From Solen grandis (taxonomy: Eukaryota > Mollusca > Bivalvia > Adapedonta > Solenidae): 64,000 bases of DNA. Below the pieces are notes generated by a model. The model was not told the DNA's origin. It searched no databases and saw only the letters and a list, made by a program, of their open reading frames with translations. The stretch is from positions 38,759,037-38,823,036 of the forward strand of contig CM037787.1 in the NCBI GenBank assembly GCA_021229015.1, given 5' to 3'. The translations under genes and the position numbers were made by a program. This document shows positions 44,967-56,671 of the stretch, piece after piece (the stretch's first letter is position 1; each line of letters opens with the position of its first letter).

Positions 44967-45839
44967 AACTTGCTATGGCTCTTCGGCCAAAATCACTTGA
45001 TATTAAAAAATATTGACTAACTTAAACATAAACATATAAGAACATACATTTATTCATGTTTGTTATATATTCAACCTCATTTATCCATTTAATTAGTAGT
45101 AGTACATGTAGTAGTTACATTTATATTTCATCTTTACTTATACATGATAACAAAAAGAATGAAAACTTGTATTTAAAATTGTTTAATACCAGTTCATACA
45201 GTTTACAAGAGATGGACATTTACATATTAAACCAGGAATATTTAATCTCACCTTGTCAGTGACTCCGACCAATGAATTGTGATAAGAAATTTATATGCCC
45301 ATTTATGATACATTTGTTATTTTATACTGTTCTTTAGCATATACACAATCTACATTTCAATAAAGCAATTCAGAAATCAGGTCGGAAGCACTATGCTCAT
45401 TAAGACCTTCTTTCGTACATCATGAATGGTAAAATATATATTAGGGTGTTTTCAATGATAGAAATAAAACATTCGTTGACTTTTTTCAAGGAACAGTTTT
45501 GTTCAGCGTCTCCTAGTTAATTGTATGACTATTATATCTTATTTATTTGTGTTGAAGTATATTATGCATTACTTAAAGAAAGTAAATACGATTGGTGTGA
45601 ACATAAGTAGTAAAGTAGTAGGAATTCGAGTGAAATGTTTTTTTGATTATGTTTAGGACTTAAGTATACTAAGATGATTTCGATAAATTTAATTTTCTAT
45701 AACTATCGATATAATACTCGTCAACTTGAGAATACGAAAAAAAAAGATATGCTTTTGAAAATTAAATATTGTCCAATTTCAAAGAACTTTACAAGTCTAT
45801 TATCAATAAGTTGATACCCTAAAGGCTACCTAAAAAAAG

Positions 45840-45976
45840 GGGCCGCCGTGGCCGAGCGGTTACAGTTGTAGACTACAAATCTCTCAGCCCCCTCACCGCT
45901 GTGGGTTCGAATCCCGGAAGAGACATCGGATTTTTCATGTGAGGAAGCGACGGTAAATCCCAATACAACAACAACG
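45840..45976 (+). mobile_element. SINE family 2 copy with internal deletion
   Basis: Head and tail are present but about 115 bp of the body is missing: GAGGAAGC runs straight into GACGGTAAATCCC. A perfect 12-bp duplication ACCTAAAAAAAG flanks it (45828-45839, 45977-45988), so it either inserted in the short form or lost the body later. Confidence 0.88.
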
Positions 45977-45988
45977 ACCTAAAAAAAG

Positions 45989-47528
45989 AAAAGTGAAAAA
46001 ATTAAAGGAAATGTTAAACGTTGTAAATATTGATGCGCATTTGTTAACTTCACTTGAACAGTTTCATATGTACATAATCAAAATCTATGAAAATCGTGAT
46101 TTATTTCTTTTATATGTACAGTCGACATCATCTAATGTCACAGCGTATTGAATAAGTAAAAATACACTGTCCGCATAGGCTTGTACGTATTGTACACAGT
46201 CAAATTTTTTGTCCACATTAGCATATAGATATATATTCAAGATTTGTACAAAATAATTCAACCTTTGAAACACACTCTCTTTCATGCATATTTGTAAACG
46301 AATTTGAACAATTATTAAAAGAAAAGAATGTAGTTCCTTAAATAGTAATCTTATTGCAAAAAATATCGTACACTCTCGGTTATGTATATTTGGAGTCGAA
46401 TACTGGTAAACATTAACACATTATTAACATATTTTTACACTGTCAAAACTATGCAAACGCCCGTCTCATATGATGGAATCTGTTCGAAATATGGCCTTGA
46501 ATACCACTATAACTTCCAACAGACTAACATACCGTAGTGAACTACTTTCCGTGGATCAAAACAAACGTGTATTTTGTGATGTTGAGAAATTCACTGAGAA
46601 TACAAAACAGTTTAATCAAAGCCTAACCCCGCCCCCTCTTGCCAGGTAACTCGATTTCTATTCTAAATATCTGTTTCGCTCTTTATAGTTTCGTTCATTC
46701 ACTATGTTTTTCTTCATCCCTATTCTTATTTATTTTTCATTTCTTCTTAACAGTACTTGATATTATCATTGGAGCATAGCAAGAGTTGTGTAAATAAGGC
46801 AATGTATCAACCATTAACACGGGAGAGATTTTTTTAAATATGCTTCGGCTTCCAACCCTATCCCGAAATTATATATTGTCATATTGTAAATTTGCAATTT
46901 AAATGCTTTAATAAATATGTTTAAACCAAACGAAAAGAAAACTTATATCCATAAACTTCTTTTTTTTATATTTGCCTTCATTTAGTTGAACCTTTATCTT
47001 ACTATTTAAGTTTTTAAACTTATTTATTTTGTAAAGAGAAAAATATATATATTTTTTTTCGTACGAAGTTCAGTAAAACGGACCCCCAGGGCAGCATAAG
47101 AATCATACACCATTGCAGAAACAAGGGGGCTATATTTTTAATAATGGAATCATTCTTAAATAAAAGTTGTTTTAGTTGGGAAGTTTAAAATAAACAAACA
47201 AATGTTCCGCTTTTTAAAACATCATCATCATCGACTCGTAAACTTGTCGTTAATCAATGTACACACTCTTTATAACAGCCACCGATCTGATAGGATCTGT
47301 TACTACATTTGAATTCTACTAAAACGATATTTTTGTAGTGACATGTGTAATGACAGATATCAATCCTAAACTATTGAAGAAGTAACTGATATTAATCGTT
47401 CATAAGCTTAAGTGTTTGAACGGTAGGTTCAAAACAATAAAAATGGCACCTTCCAAATTGAGGGGTGGTCCCTCCTATCTCTCTCTCTCTCTTCTTGAGC
47501 TTGTTTTATTGTAGGGTAATTGCATTTT
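45989..47528. other. No gene seen
   Basis: AT-rich. Short minus-strand frame at 46085-46285 without motif. Small (TC)n at 47479-47492. Confidence 0.55.
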
Positions 47529-48809
47529 TAGCTCACCTGAGCACGTGTGCTCAGGATGAGCTTTTAGGATCGATGAATGTCCGTCGTCCGTCCGTCGTCC
47601 ACAATTTGTTCTTTTGCACTCTAACATCTTCATTTTATGAACAATTATCTTCAAACTTCAAAACAATGTTAATAACCATAAAATCTCGGCCAAGTTCGAT
47701 TATGGCTGATATCGGAACATTAGGTCAGGAGTTATGCCCCTTTTAAAATTGAAAAAAGCCAGATTTCACATTGTTTGCACTATAGCATCTTCATTTCATA
47801 AGCAATTATCTTCAAACTTTAAGACAATGTTTATAACCATAAAATCACGGCCAAGTTCGATTATGGCTGATATCGTACCATTACGTCAGGAGTTATGCCC
47901 CTTTTAATATTCAAAAAATGCCATATTTCACTTTGTTTACACTCTAGCATCTTCATCTTTTGTACAATCATCTTCAAACTTTATGGCAATGCTTATGACC
48001 ATAATGTCTCGATTGAGTTTGATTATGACTGAGATCGTCTTAGTCAGAGTTAGCCCCTTTTAATATAAAAAAATGCCAGATATCACGTTGTTTACACTCT
48101 AGCATCTTCATCTTTTGAGCAGTCATCTTCAAACTTTATTACAATGTTTATGACCATAAGGTCTCTATTGAGTTCGATTAATGCTGAGATCCGTCAATTA
48201 GTTCAGAAGTTATGCCCCTTTTAATATTCAAAAAATGCCAGAAATCACTTTGTTTACACTCTAGCATCTTCATCTTTTGAGCAATCATCTTCAAACTTTA
48301 TGACAATGCTTATGACCATAAGGTCTCGATTGAGTTCGATTATGGCTTAGATCCGTCAATTAGGTCAGGAGTTATGCCCCTTTTAATATAAAAAAGCCAT
48401 ATTTCACTTTGTTTGCACTCTAGCATCTTCCTTTTTTTAGCAATCATCTTCAAACTTTATGACATTGTTAATGACCATAATGTCTCGATTGAGTTCAATT
48501 GTGACTGAGATGGGTCATTTAGGTCAGGAGTTATGTCCCTTTTAATACAAAAAATGCAAGATTTCACTTTGTTTATTCTCTACCAACTTCATTTTTTAAC
48601 AATCATTTTTAAACTTTAAGACAATGTTTATGCCCATAATCTCACAATTGGGTTCAATTATAACTGATATTGACTTGTAAATTTAGGAGTTATGCCCATT
48701 TCACCATAAAAAAAGCCAGATTTCACTTTTACCCTCAAGCATCTTTATTTCTTAAGCAATCGTCTTTCTCAGGTGAGCGACCAAGGGCCATCTTGGCCCT
48801 CTTGTTTTA
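47529..48809. mobile_element. CTCACCTGAGC element, long form with tandem core
   Basis: Begins AGCTCACCTGAGCACGTGTG and ends CTCAGGTGAGCGACCAAGGG then CCCTCTTGTTTT. The interior is seven to eight units of about 150 bp sharing AGGAGTTATGCCCCTTTTAA, ACTCTAGCATCTTCAT and AATCATCTTCAAACTTTA. It contains no coding frame of note. Confidence 0.75.
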
Positions 48810-50000
48810 AGATATATGGAAAATGACAAACATTAGACTAATACTTTTTCTTATTTCTACATATATTTAGAATACAAATTAAACACACTATAACATATAC
48901 ACAATATAGTATTCAACAAGCATGACACAGTTGTTCCTTATAAATTGCTCAATATCAAAGACGTAAATACTCACTTTAAACTTGATAATCTGGAACGAAC
49001 TAAGAGAAAACACAAATAGCATCTCAACACTAATGTACATTCTACAGAATGAAATTTACAAACATTTTTTTAAAACTGTTGTCCCCAATATAACTTTTAA
49101 CAAAAAATATTCAATAACATTATTTTTATTTTAAAATGTCATATATACTATTAAAAATTCGAATCCTTACAAACCTCTAAAAAAAAATGCTTAGCTATTA
49201 TTTAGACTGGTTATATGTGGTTAAAATTAGTGCATTCGTCCTATAAAAATAAAGTTTATAGTCTTTCTATAAAACACATTCCACTGATAAAAAGTATCGC
49301 TCACATTTTTCCAAATTATTCTTTTGCAGTACACCCTTACCTCGAAATGTTTATATGAAACACCATCAGTCAGTTGATAAAAGCAGTCTTATTTTAAGAG
49401 CTGTAGGTACCCGTTATGTTGCTCTGACCGAAGTACTGTCCATTTTTTTGAAAATACTGTGATTTAAATAATATAAAATTGTATCTACAATAATAATAAT
49501 GAAATTACCAGTGACCTTAAATACAAGAATAAGGTAACTTAATCTATGGAAAACGTACATCCCGCCGTTTCAATTGCCGTAACTCCTTTGAATATCGGTA
49601 GATTTTCATAACATTGGTCTTATTTTGCTAAGAATGGATGAATGAGTACAAAAAACACCCTCTGGCTAAAGAAATTTCCCTTAAACAGTTCGCGAACTGA
49701 AAAAACGTTCTGTCGGAAGAGCTCTGAACCGACAGAATTTCGCCAATTTCTCCCATGTAAAACTAAAAAAAACTGAAGCCGTAATATCAGTTTGAATCGT
49801 ACGGGCAGATACTGATGAAAAAAAAACATATAAATCTAAAAATGAATAATTGTTGTTTTTTTTTCATTTCTTATGCAGCCTTCTTTTTTCTTGCCTTTCT
49901 ACACACTGATTCGAATCATCGTTCGGCTTGCAAAAAGACCTTGACTTTTCAACAGCTACACTAAAACTGGAGATTCTTAGCAGTTACCATTGAGCGTCTG
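48810..50000. other. No gene seen
   Basis: AT-rich up to the assembly gap. GTTCTGTCGGAAGAG and CTGAACCGACAGAAT at 49709-49739 form a small inverted repeat. Confidence 0.5.
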
Positions 50001-50100
50001 NNNNNNNNNNNNNNNNNNNNNNNNNNNNNNNNNNNNNNNNNNNNNNNNNNNNNNNNNNNNNNNNNNNNNNNNNNNNNNNNNNNNNNNNNNNNNNNNNNNN
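50001..50100. other. Assembly gap (100 N)
   Basis: Exactly 100 N, the usual placeholder for a gap of unknown length. A 17-G run (50123-50139) follows 22 bp later. Confidence 0.98.
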
Positions 50101-50122
50101 AATATCAGGAGTATTTCAGGGC

Positions 50123-50139
50123 GGGGGGGGGGGGGGGGG
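50123..50139. repeat. G17 homopolymer beside the gap
   Basis: Seventeen G preceded by GGGC; likely part of the reason the assembly broke here. Confidence 0.9.
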
Positions 50140-50965
50140 TCGTCAGTTATGTCTATAATGTTAATAATCTTGATAAACACCCGCAACAACAATAATCAAT
50201 GTATTTTTTATTTTTTTTTCAATTTTATAACTAAATTAAACAAGCACATAATCAAATAAAAATTAATACATGGTCGTCCGGTCCTAGGGAGGGTTCTGCA
50301 GACTAGCAATTTCTCTTACAGGAATACCGCAGTCGTCAGTTCTGTTTCATCGATAATATCAGAGACGTAAATACTTTAATATAGCTTTTGATAATATCAA
50401 CATACTAAATAACAAACAAACGCAACAATTTTGAGCAATTTTATAAATTCATTCAGGGATATATTGGCCGAGAGAGGATTCGACAGACGAGAAATTTCGG
50501 TTAATACGGAAATCTCGAATTGGTCCCTTTAAAAAAAATAAGATAAAAAAAAAAAAAATAATTAAACACTTCATAACCAAAATAAAGCATAAAGCCATTG
50601 ATACCTCATAATATAGCATTCTAACACTAATTAAGCCCTACAGTATATGGCTATCCCAATTATCTAGGGTATTCCGGTTTTTCGGAAGTATTTTGGTATT
50701 TCGGTAAGTCGTGTGAGCGTTTTTAACCAGTCATTCTATAAAAGGATATATTTCTTCGGTGGAACTGAGTAACATATTACTTCATTTATCATTATTTAGT
50801 AAAACATATTTAATGCTTATCGAGCTTTAGAATAAAGCTTAAGCAGTGACAGAAATCTAGAAATCTACATCTATTATTTACTACACAAACAAGTTTATCA
50901 AATAGAAGCACATGGTTCAGAAAATATATTACACAATGTCCTAAAAACGAAAACGAAAGTTGAAG

Positions 50966-51164
50966 TGTTAGGTTCATGTCTCGTGAGAGGTTTGTTTTTG
51001 GCATTTAAAACACAAAAGAAGTCGTCAATATTCGTGTTTATCAAACTGCAACCGAAGCGGGAACACTCTCGATTCGCCAGTCTGTTTTATTATATGGAAC
51101 AAGTTCTTAATCGAATGTTAATCGAACAGAATATGACAATGCCTGTTTACTCATATATACAACA
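50966..51164 (-). repeat. 3' LTR of the gypsy-like element
   Basis: Matches the other LTR along its whole length by eye. It is preceded on the minus strand by the purine tract at 51174-51165 and followed by the GAAG target duplication. Confidence 0.88.
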
Positions 51165-51174
51165 TCCCCCCCTT

Positions 51175-52328
51175 GAAAAAAAAAAATGTGTCCAAATGTC
51201 CAGCTCTTCTAACAAAACAACAACTCAAAATTGAAACAGCGGAAACTATGGAAACTATCGAATTGCTGATCCTAAAAGTCAATCACACACAGATTTATAA
51301 ACGCCCAAGGTGGTACCTACCAAGGACAGCATTCACTCAACAGACACGCAGACCATCAATGCAATATCCAAGTTACTACCGATTAGAATGAACATGTTCA
51401 TGTAGAAGTTGATATTAGAAAATTGTTATATGAGTAAACAACTAAAAAAAACAGTGACTAATGCACTTAAGACAATAAATTGGTACGAGACAAACTGTCA
51501 TAAGAGTGAACAGTAACTTAAATTCACTGTAAACAACATCTTTATAAACCAATAAAAGATTGATTACTTTATATCCATGCATGGAGCAAGTTATCAAATA
51601 TTACTTTCATGCATTGAAATAAATCAGTCTACAAAGCATACAGTTCACACTGAATTACTTCCCAATGACTTTAGGTTCATAAATCAAAATACAAAGTACA
51701 AGTGGATAATCATTTGATGGATAGTATAGTATATAGTGGAAAAAAAATAATTAATTTTTTTTTTTAATATACTGACATCACTGAATCCAATAAAAAATTT
51801 TTTAAAAAAGGGGCTAATCCAGCCATCTAAAACAAAGTTATCTCCCTTAATAAAGAACAAGACAAGTCTTCTCACAACAAAACAATATGCATAATTCTAG
51901 GCAATAGCACCCTATCAATATTTGACTAAAACGTTGTCTGATTAAATGCAATACACTATTGTTCAAATCATAGAGAATTATTGACAAGTCATGTTTCTGA
52001 AGAAATCATACACTGCTATAATTGATAGTAACAGAATTTGATCTTCATAAACAAACTGTAAACAAATCAACTGTAGAACAACAACTTTTTTTTTTTTTTT
52101 TGTAAATTAAGCTAACATTTGGCTATACATCAGAACTAAAGAAAAAAGTATCAGGTATATGAAAAATACCAGGACTAGCATTATACAGCACAATACAATG
52201 AATAGTAAAGATAACAGTAATAATAAAAAAAAAAATCAATATACAATGACTAGTATTATTTATACCTAAAGGTATTTGTAAGAAATGGGAATTCAATGTT
52301 ACTAAACAACATTAGTAATTGTTAGTGC
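51175..52328 (-). other. 3' non-coding region of the LTR element
   Basis: About 1.15 kb between the integrase stop and the polypurine tract; A/T-rich with several A and T homopolymers. No gene is seen in either strand. Confidence 0.6.
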
Positions 52329-53385
52329 CTAAACAAAAGGCGGAGGCCTTGCAGTGATGTTTTTTTTCACTTTGGAATTGAGATTTGCCCCTGAAATCCA
52401 AATAGCATTTTGTGCTGGTTCACCAACAAAATGAACTAAATACTGAATACCATCAGAGGTATGCCTTTGAGCAAGTACACGTTTTACCTTTCGTGAATGC
52501 GAGGCATCTGATGAAGAAAAATCAATATTCATTGGGTCTGCATGATCCGAGTCACAATATCTTAAAGGTTTTCTGATAACGCGTTTCGGTCTACCTTCGA
52601 CAAAAACAGGAGATTCAGACACATTAACGTCATTTTCCTTTCGAACAAATGTGTTTTCCTGTCCCCTTATGTCATGATCACTAGATCCAGATTGACTGTC
52701 TTTATCCGGTTTCAACAAAAAGTCATTTTCACAAGTTTGCGAAGCAAAATCAGAATAAATAGTTCTTGGTAAATGTTGTTTGACCGAAAAATAGTTTAAC
52801 GGTTCTGGCTGACGCACATATGCATGCTTCAATCTGTCAATATGTACTGGCTTCGATTGCAATTTTGGAAGAGTTGGATCAGCTACTAAAACCATGTGAT
52901 CACTAAGCACAGATTTGACAACATGTGGTCCAGAGTAGTGGTCTTTGAGCTTCTTAGCTGGTCCTACCGACTCAATGGTCATGTAAACATAGTCTCCTTG
53001 AGAAAAATGTGAATCAGTCTTATTACTGTTCTCACGATTAAGCATTCTTTCAGAGTAATTCTCGACATTAATCTTCATGTCATTTCTAATTGAGGCAAGT
53101 AACAACTTTTTCTCTCGTAGGTAAGATGTACAATCCTTTGGAACACTCTGTAAATCTGTTGGTATGGGTGACAATGGGAATTTAGGTCGCCTGGCATAAA
53201 CTATCTCAAATGGAGAATATTTGGTACTTGCATTGACGGCATCGTTAATGCTGAATAAAATTGCAGAAATTACAGAATCCCATGTATGACACTGAGAATC
53301 TAGGTATGGTGTCAGTTTTTCAGCCATAGTCCTGTGAACACGTTCACATGCTCCTAGGCAATGATGAATATAGCTTGGTGTGACT
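52329..53385 (-). pseudogene. Integrase C-terminal half of the LTR element (pol remnant)
   Basis: Starts mid-integrase, with TPSYIHHCLGACERVHRTM. The Glu at 53343-53345 matches the third acidic residue of the DDE core. Next come WDSVISAILFSIND and SPFEIVYARRP, a GPY/F-type module (HYSGPHVVKSV ... VHIDRLKHAY), an acidic linker, GRPKRVIRKP, and a chromodomain-like tail (VKRVLAQRHTSDGIQYLVHF). It ends at TAG 52329-52331. The first two catalytic Asp residues and all upstream pol domains are absent. The clean frame over 350 codons fits a recent deletion. Confidence 0.8.
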
Positions 53386-53967
53386 ATACCAGACGAGAGC
53401 CGGTCCGTGGAGTTGCACATGAAAGGCAGCAACTGCTTTTTCTGAACTGAGGTCAATGTTCATCAACACCATATGCGATTCAAATTCATTTACAAAGTTA
53501 AAAGCATCTTCATTTGCCAAACCTGAGAATGTACGCTTCATTGGCTTGTAAACTTGCTGAGGCAGCATGTAGATCGGAGCTGGGGCTTGATCCGGAGGCC
53601 TGACAGACATACTGGGAACAGTCAGTGCTGGACCCTGATGTATGACAGGGGTACTGTGAACAACAGGGGCTTGATCCTGGAGAATGACGGGCGTACTGTG
53701 TATAACCGGGGCTTGATCCTGAGACCGGACAGGCGTACTGTGAACATGGGGAGGCTCTAACTGTTGATGCCTCATACTAATGTCAGTGAAACTACCGTGA
53801 TCGACATTTGGGTTTGCCAGAAATGGATTCGACTGGTTCATCATGGTAATAACAGGTGGGTGGGGAACACGTGCTTCAGGAATTTCTGGACATATTACCA
53901 ACAAACTCGTCGCGGCAGCGATGAAAACATACATACACAATACTATCAGCTTTGGATTCTCCACCAT
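53386..53967 (-). pseudogene. gag-like N-terminal part of the LTR element, truncated
   Basis: An open frame from an ATG straddling the LTR edge (53967), or from the internal ATG at 53844. The first route would begin with a hydrophobic stretch (LCMYVFIAAATSLLVI) unusual for Gag. A Pro/Gln-rich region with about five imperfect 17-residue repeats of the type HSTPVILQDQAP (roughly 53600-53760) follows. Then comes a capsid-type segment (FSGLANEDAFNFVNEFESHM ... HGPALVWY). The frame is cut off within the capsid homology at about 53385, where integrase sequence begins in another frame; the gag frame ends 42 bases later. Confidence 0.7.
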
Positions 53968-54165
53968 GTTAGGTTCATGTCTCGTGAGAGGTTTGTTTTT
54001 GGCATTTAAAACACAAAAGAAGTCGTCAATATTCGTGTTTATCAAACTGCAACCGAAGCGGGAACACTCTCGATTCGCCAGTCTGTTTTATTATATGGAA
54101 CAAGTTCTTAATCGAATGTTAATCGAACAGAATATGACAATGCCTGTTTACTCATATATACAACA
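53967..54165 (-). repeat. 5' LTR of the gypsy-like element
   Basis: 199 bp, same sequence as 50966-51164. On the minus strand it begins TGTTGTATATATGAG and ends CTAACA. The gag-side ATG overlaps its last base. Confidence 0.88.
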
Positions 54166-54719
54166 GAAGCTTTCGTCAAAGCTGAAACACATCGTCTATA
54201 ATTATAAAATGATTTTATAAAAAATGATAACATGAATAATGCCAACCGTTCAGCATGATTTGACCCTAGTTCATGCTTTAAACTATCATTCATTGCATTG
54301 GTTTCCTCAAGACAAAAAGTATCTACCCCACCCACTACTGAAATTATTGTACGTTATAAAGAGACCCGTGTTACATCTCTAACAATGATGGCAGTTTGAT
54401 AAATACAGTAGATTAAATAATCGATAGAAATAGAAAGTATGTATGTACCTCTCCCTAATGTGCTGGATTGAAGATTTCTGGGGTTTTCACAGAAGTTTCA
54501 ATTTCGTTTAATAGGAAACAAGAACGATAACTCTAATTGAGTTTCCCAGGGTTTGCCTAAAACACGCAATTAAAATTATTTGGCGCAATGGATGCAGTGT
54601 AACACGCAATGGAAATCATGTTTTCCAGATAGCATTACTGAAGGCTTATATCTAATTTTAAATTAAAAAAAAAAAATATTGTTTATTTGCCTTTCCAGGA
54701 CAGGATCCAGATTTTTTCA

Positions 54720-54733
54720 GGGGGGGGGGGGGG
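54720..54733. repeat. G14 homopolymer
   Basis: Fourteen G in a degraded AT-rich region to the right of the LTR element. Confidence 0.9.
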
Positions 54734-54861
54734 CACACAATCTGATTGTGATGTCGGTACTAGGGGGCATGCTCCCCCGGAAAAAAAAGTTCCTAATGTA
54801 ATGGAAATGCATTCTGAAGGGTATCTGGGAAGGAAAATTGAGTTCTTTTTAAAGTAGTCAC

Positions 54862-54930
54862 ACATTCATAGATAGGCAAAGTGCCATGAAACTTGTGGTT
54901 GTGGGTTCGAATCCTAGTAGCTGTCAAACT
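54862..54930 (+). repeat. tRNA-like SINE head fragment
   Basis: TAGGCAAAGTGCCATGAAAC then GTGGGTTCGAATCC; no recognisable SINE body after it. Confidence 0.4.
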
Positions 54931-55734
54931 TTTTATTTCTATTCTACTTGTGGTCATCATCTGCATGGAGGTTAAAAAAACACACACAAACATGAAAATC
55001 TTGATTTTATTTTTTTTTTATATAACAATCAATAATCAGTAGCAAAATATTTTTCGTAATATATTTTTTTCTTCTAAAAATGATACCTTTTGATAAAAAA
55101 TGAAAAGGGACAGTAAATTTTGTTTAGATTTTGCATAGAGATGTACTGAAAGGCATACAACACAATATTTTTTTTTTCAATTCTTCATAGTGATATATTT
55201 TTTTTTTCAGAAATGCTGCCATTGGCGTAAGAGATCGGGATTTGGGTTTCATAGGAAGGCATCGTATAAAGAATTAATTGAGTAACCTTCTATAAAAAGT
55301 TTGTTTTTCATAATTATTTTAAGTTTCGATGGCAAATAATTTTTCCCCTTGGTTTTTTTTTTTTTTTTTTTTTTTTGTTGTACATTTGTATTCATACACA
55401 AAAAAGGTTTATTTTCACTATTTGTACACATTGTACACCCTGTATAGAACCAGGGCAATGCCAGGTTTGAAATAAATATATATATTAACATAATTTTAGT
55501 CATACAGAAACAAAGATATATATAGAGGCAGGATTATATTTATGGACACCAACAAGAGATACGGAATTATTAGTTTACAATTCCTTGTTTTGAATTAAAC
55601 AAATTATCATGTTAAAATAAATAGTTAGAATTTCTTGCCCCGTAACGATATTTTTTTTCTTATTTTTCATTATTTTTTTCCGAAGCAAGTTGCTGGATTT
55701 TTATGGTGATTTATAGAATGTAATATTTTTCTAG

Positions 55735-55910
55735 TTGTCCGGTTAATTTAGTGGTAAGCGCACCGGCTTCTCACCTATGCTGCCCGGGTTCGATTCCAGC
55801 CCAGGGCAGTATGTGGGAAGGCTGGGTAGACACAAGATCAGACGGTTGGGTTTTCCCCGGGTTCTCCGGTCTATGTTTGTTGGTGGAAAAACTCGTATGA
55901 GCTTGCTGTT
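55735..55910 (+). mobile_element. SINE family 3 (different tRNA head)
   Basis: Head with A-box TTAGTGGTAAGCGC and B-box GGGTTCGATTCC, then GGTTGGGTTTTCCCCGGGTTC, a body unlike families 1 and 2. The 3' limit is unclear: an A/T- and GA-rich tract follows, and an AACCAACAAACAAA tail-like end appears at 56138-56151. Confidence 0.7.
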
Positions 55911-56324
55911 TTTTTTTTTATTATTTATTTTTTTTTATAGAGAGAGAGAGAAAGAAAAGAGAGATGATATCATGGGAGATAACCAATGAAAGTAATGCAT
56001 GTAGGCTGCATTTGTTATCTCCCTTTGACCATTTCTCTTCAATTCGGATGCTTGTTTGGGTGCTTGTTGAAAAACGGGATGTGAATGCACTGACTGTAAA
56101 GGCAGTCGTGCCCACATCAGTTTAAAGTTTAAACAACCAACAAACAAATGTATTGCTTTAATGTTGATTAGAACTGGAATTTTGCAAAAGAGTTTAGTTT
56201 TATTCTCAGGAGGCTAAAGACATGAAAAGTTGGGGTCGGGATATAATGTAACTAGATCATGAATAATAATAAGAGCTCGGATAGTGTCGTGTTGTTGCAT
56301 CGGCTTTATTTGTTTAAGGGTTGT

Positions 56325-56585
56325 CGTCAAACCGATGGTATTTCAGCCTAGGAACGTACTGTCTACTTGAGACAGATATAGTGCTGCCATATTAAAGTTT
56401 CACGCCGAAGGTATGTTACACGTTATCACACACAGTCGCATTATCCTATCATCGGGTCAAACAGTCCTGGAACAGTTCTGTATACATGCCGAGCGCACTA
56501 AAATGCCAGTACCATTTTACCGACTTCGGTATTTCGCGGTCGGTGATTGAACCCACAACCTCACAATCCTAAGGAGGACACCGGT
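56325..56585 (-). mobile_element. SINE family 1 copy, diverged
   Basis: Body landmarks (GTCTACTTGAGACAGATATAG, CACGCCGAAGG, CGACTTCGGTATTTCGCGG) are recognisable with many substitutions. The head is degraded at the right end. Confidence 0.7.
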
Positions 56586-56658
56586 ATTGTAGGTTGTCCC
56601 ACTTCACGTCAAGAAGCATGCTTGCGATGCTGCTGGTCGGGCCTTAGTCGTCACTCCT

Positions 56659-56671
56659 CCCCCCCCCCCCC
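56659..56671. repeat. C13 homopolymer
   Basis: Thirteen C just right of a SINE family 1 copy. Confidence 0.9.

Larger units (their letters stand above)
50966..54165 (-). mobile_element. Young, internally deleted Ty3/gypsy-like LTR retrotransposon
   Basis: A 3.2 kb element on the minus strand bounded by two 199-bp LTRs identical by eye, each beginning TG and ending CA, with a 4-bp GAAG duplication outside (50962-50965 and 54166-54169). Inside the 5' LTR (high-coordinate end) is a TGGTGGAGAATCC primer-binding-like site. A polypurine tract (AAGGGGGGGA on the minus strand) abuts the 3' LTR. Between them lie a gag start and an integrase C-terminal half joined directly. Protease, reverse transcriptase, RNase H and the integrase N-terminal half are missing, so it cannot move alone. 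Identical LTRs imply a recent insertion, hence mobilisation in trans by a complete relative. Confidence 0.85.
54170..55734. other. No gene seen
   Basis: Flank of the LTR element, AT-rich with many long T and A runs (up to T23 at 55353-55375). Confidence 0.55.

Noticed and set aside
52329..53456. Integrase frame as a functional gene from its first Met
   Set aside because: The first 22 codons are gag sequence in the wrong frame; the catalytic core is incomplete.
53843..54220. 125-codon plus-strand frame, repeated at 50965
   Set aside because: It is antisense LTR sequence, which is why the same peptide appears at both LTRs.
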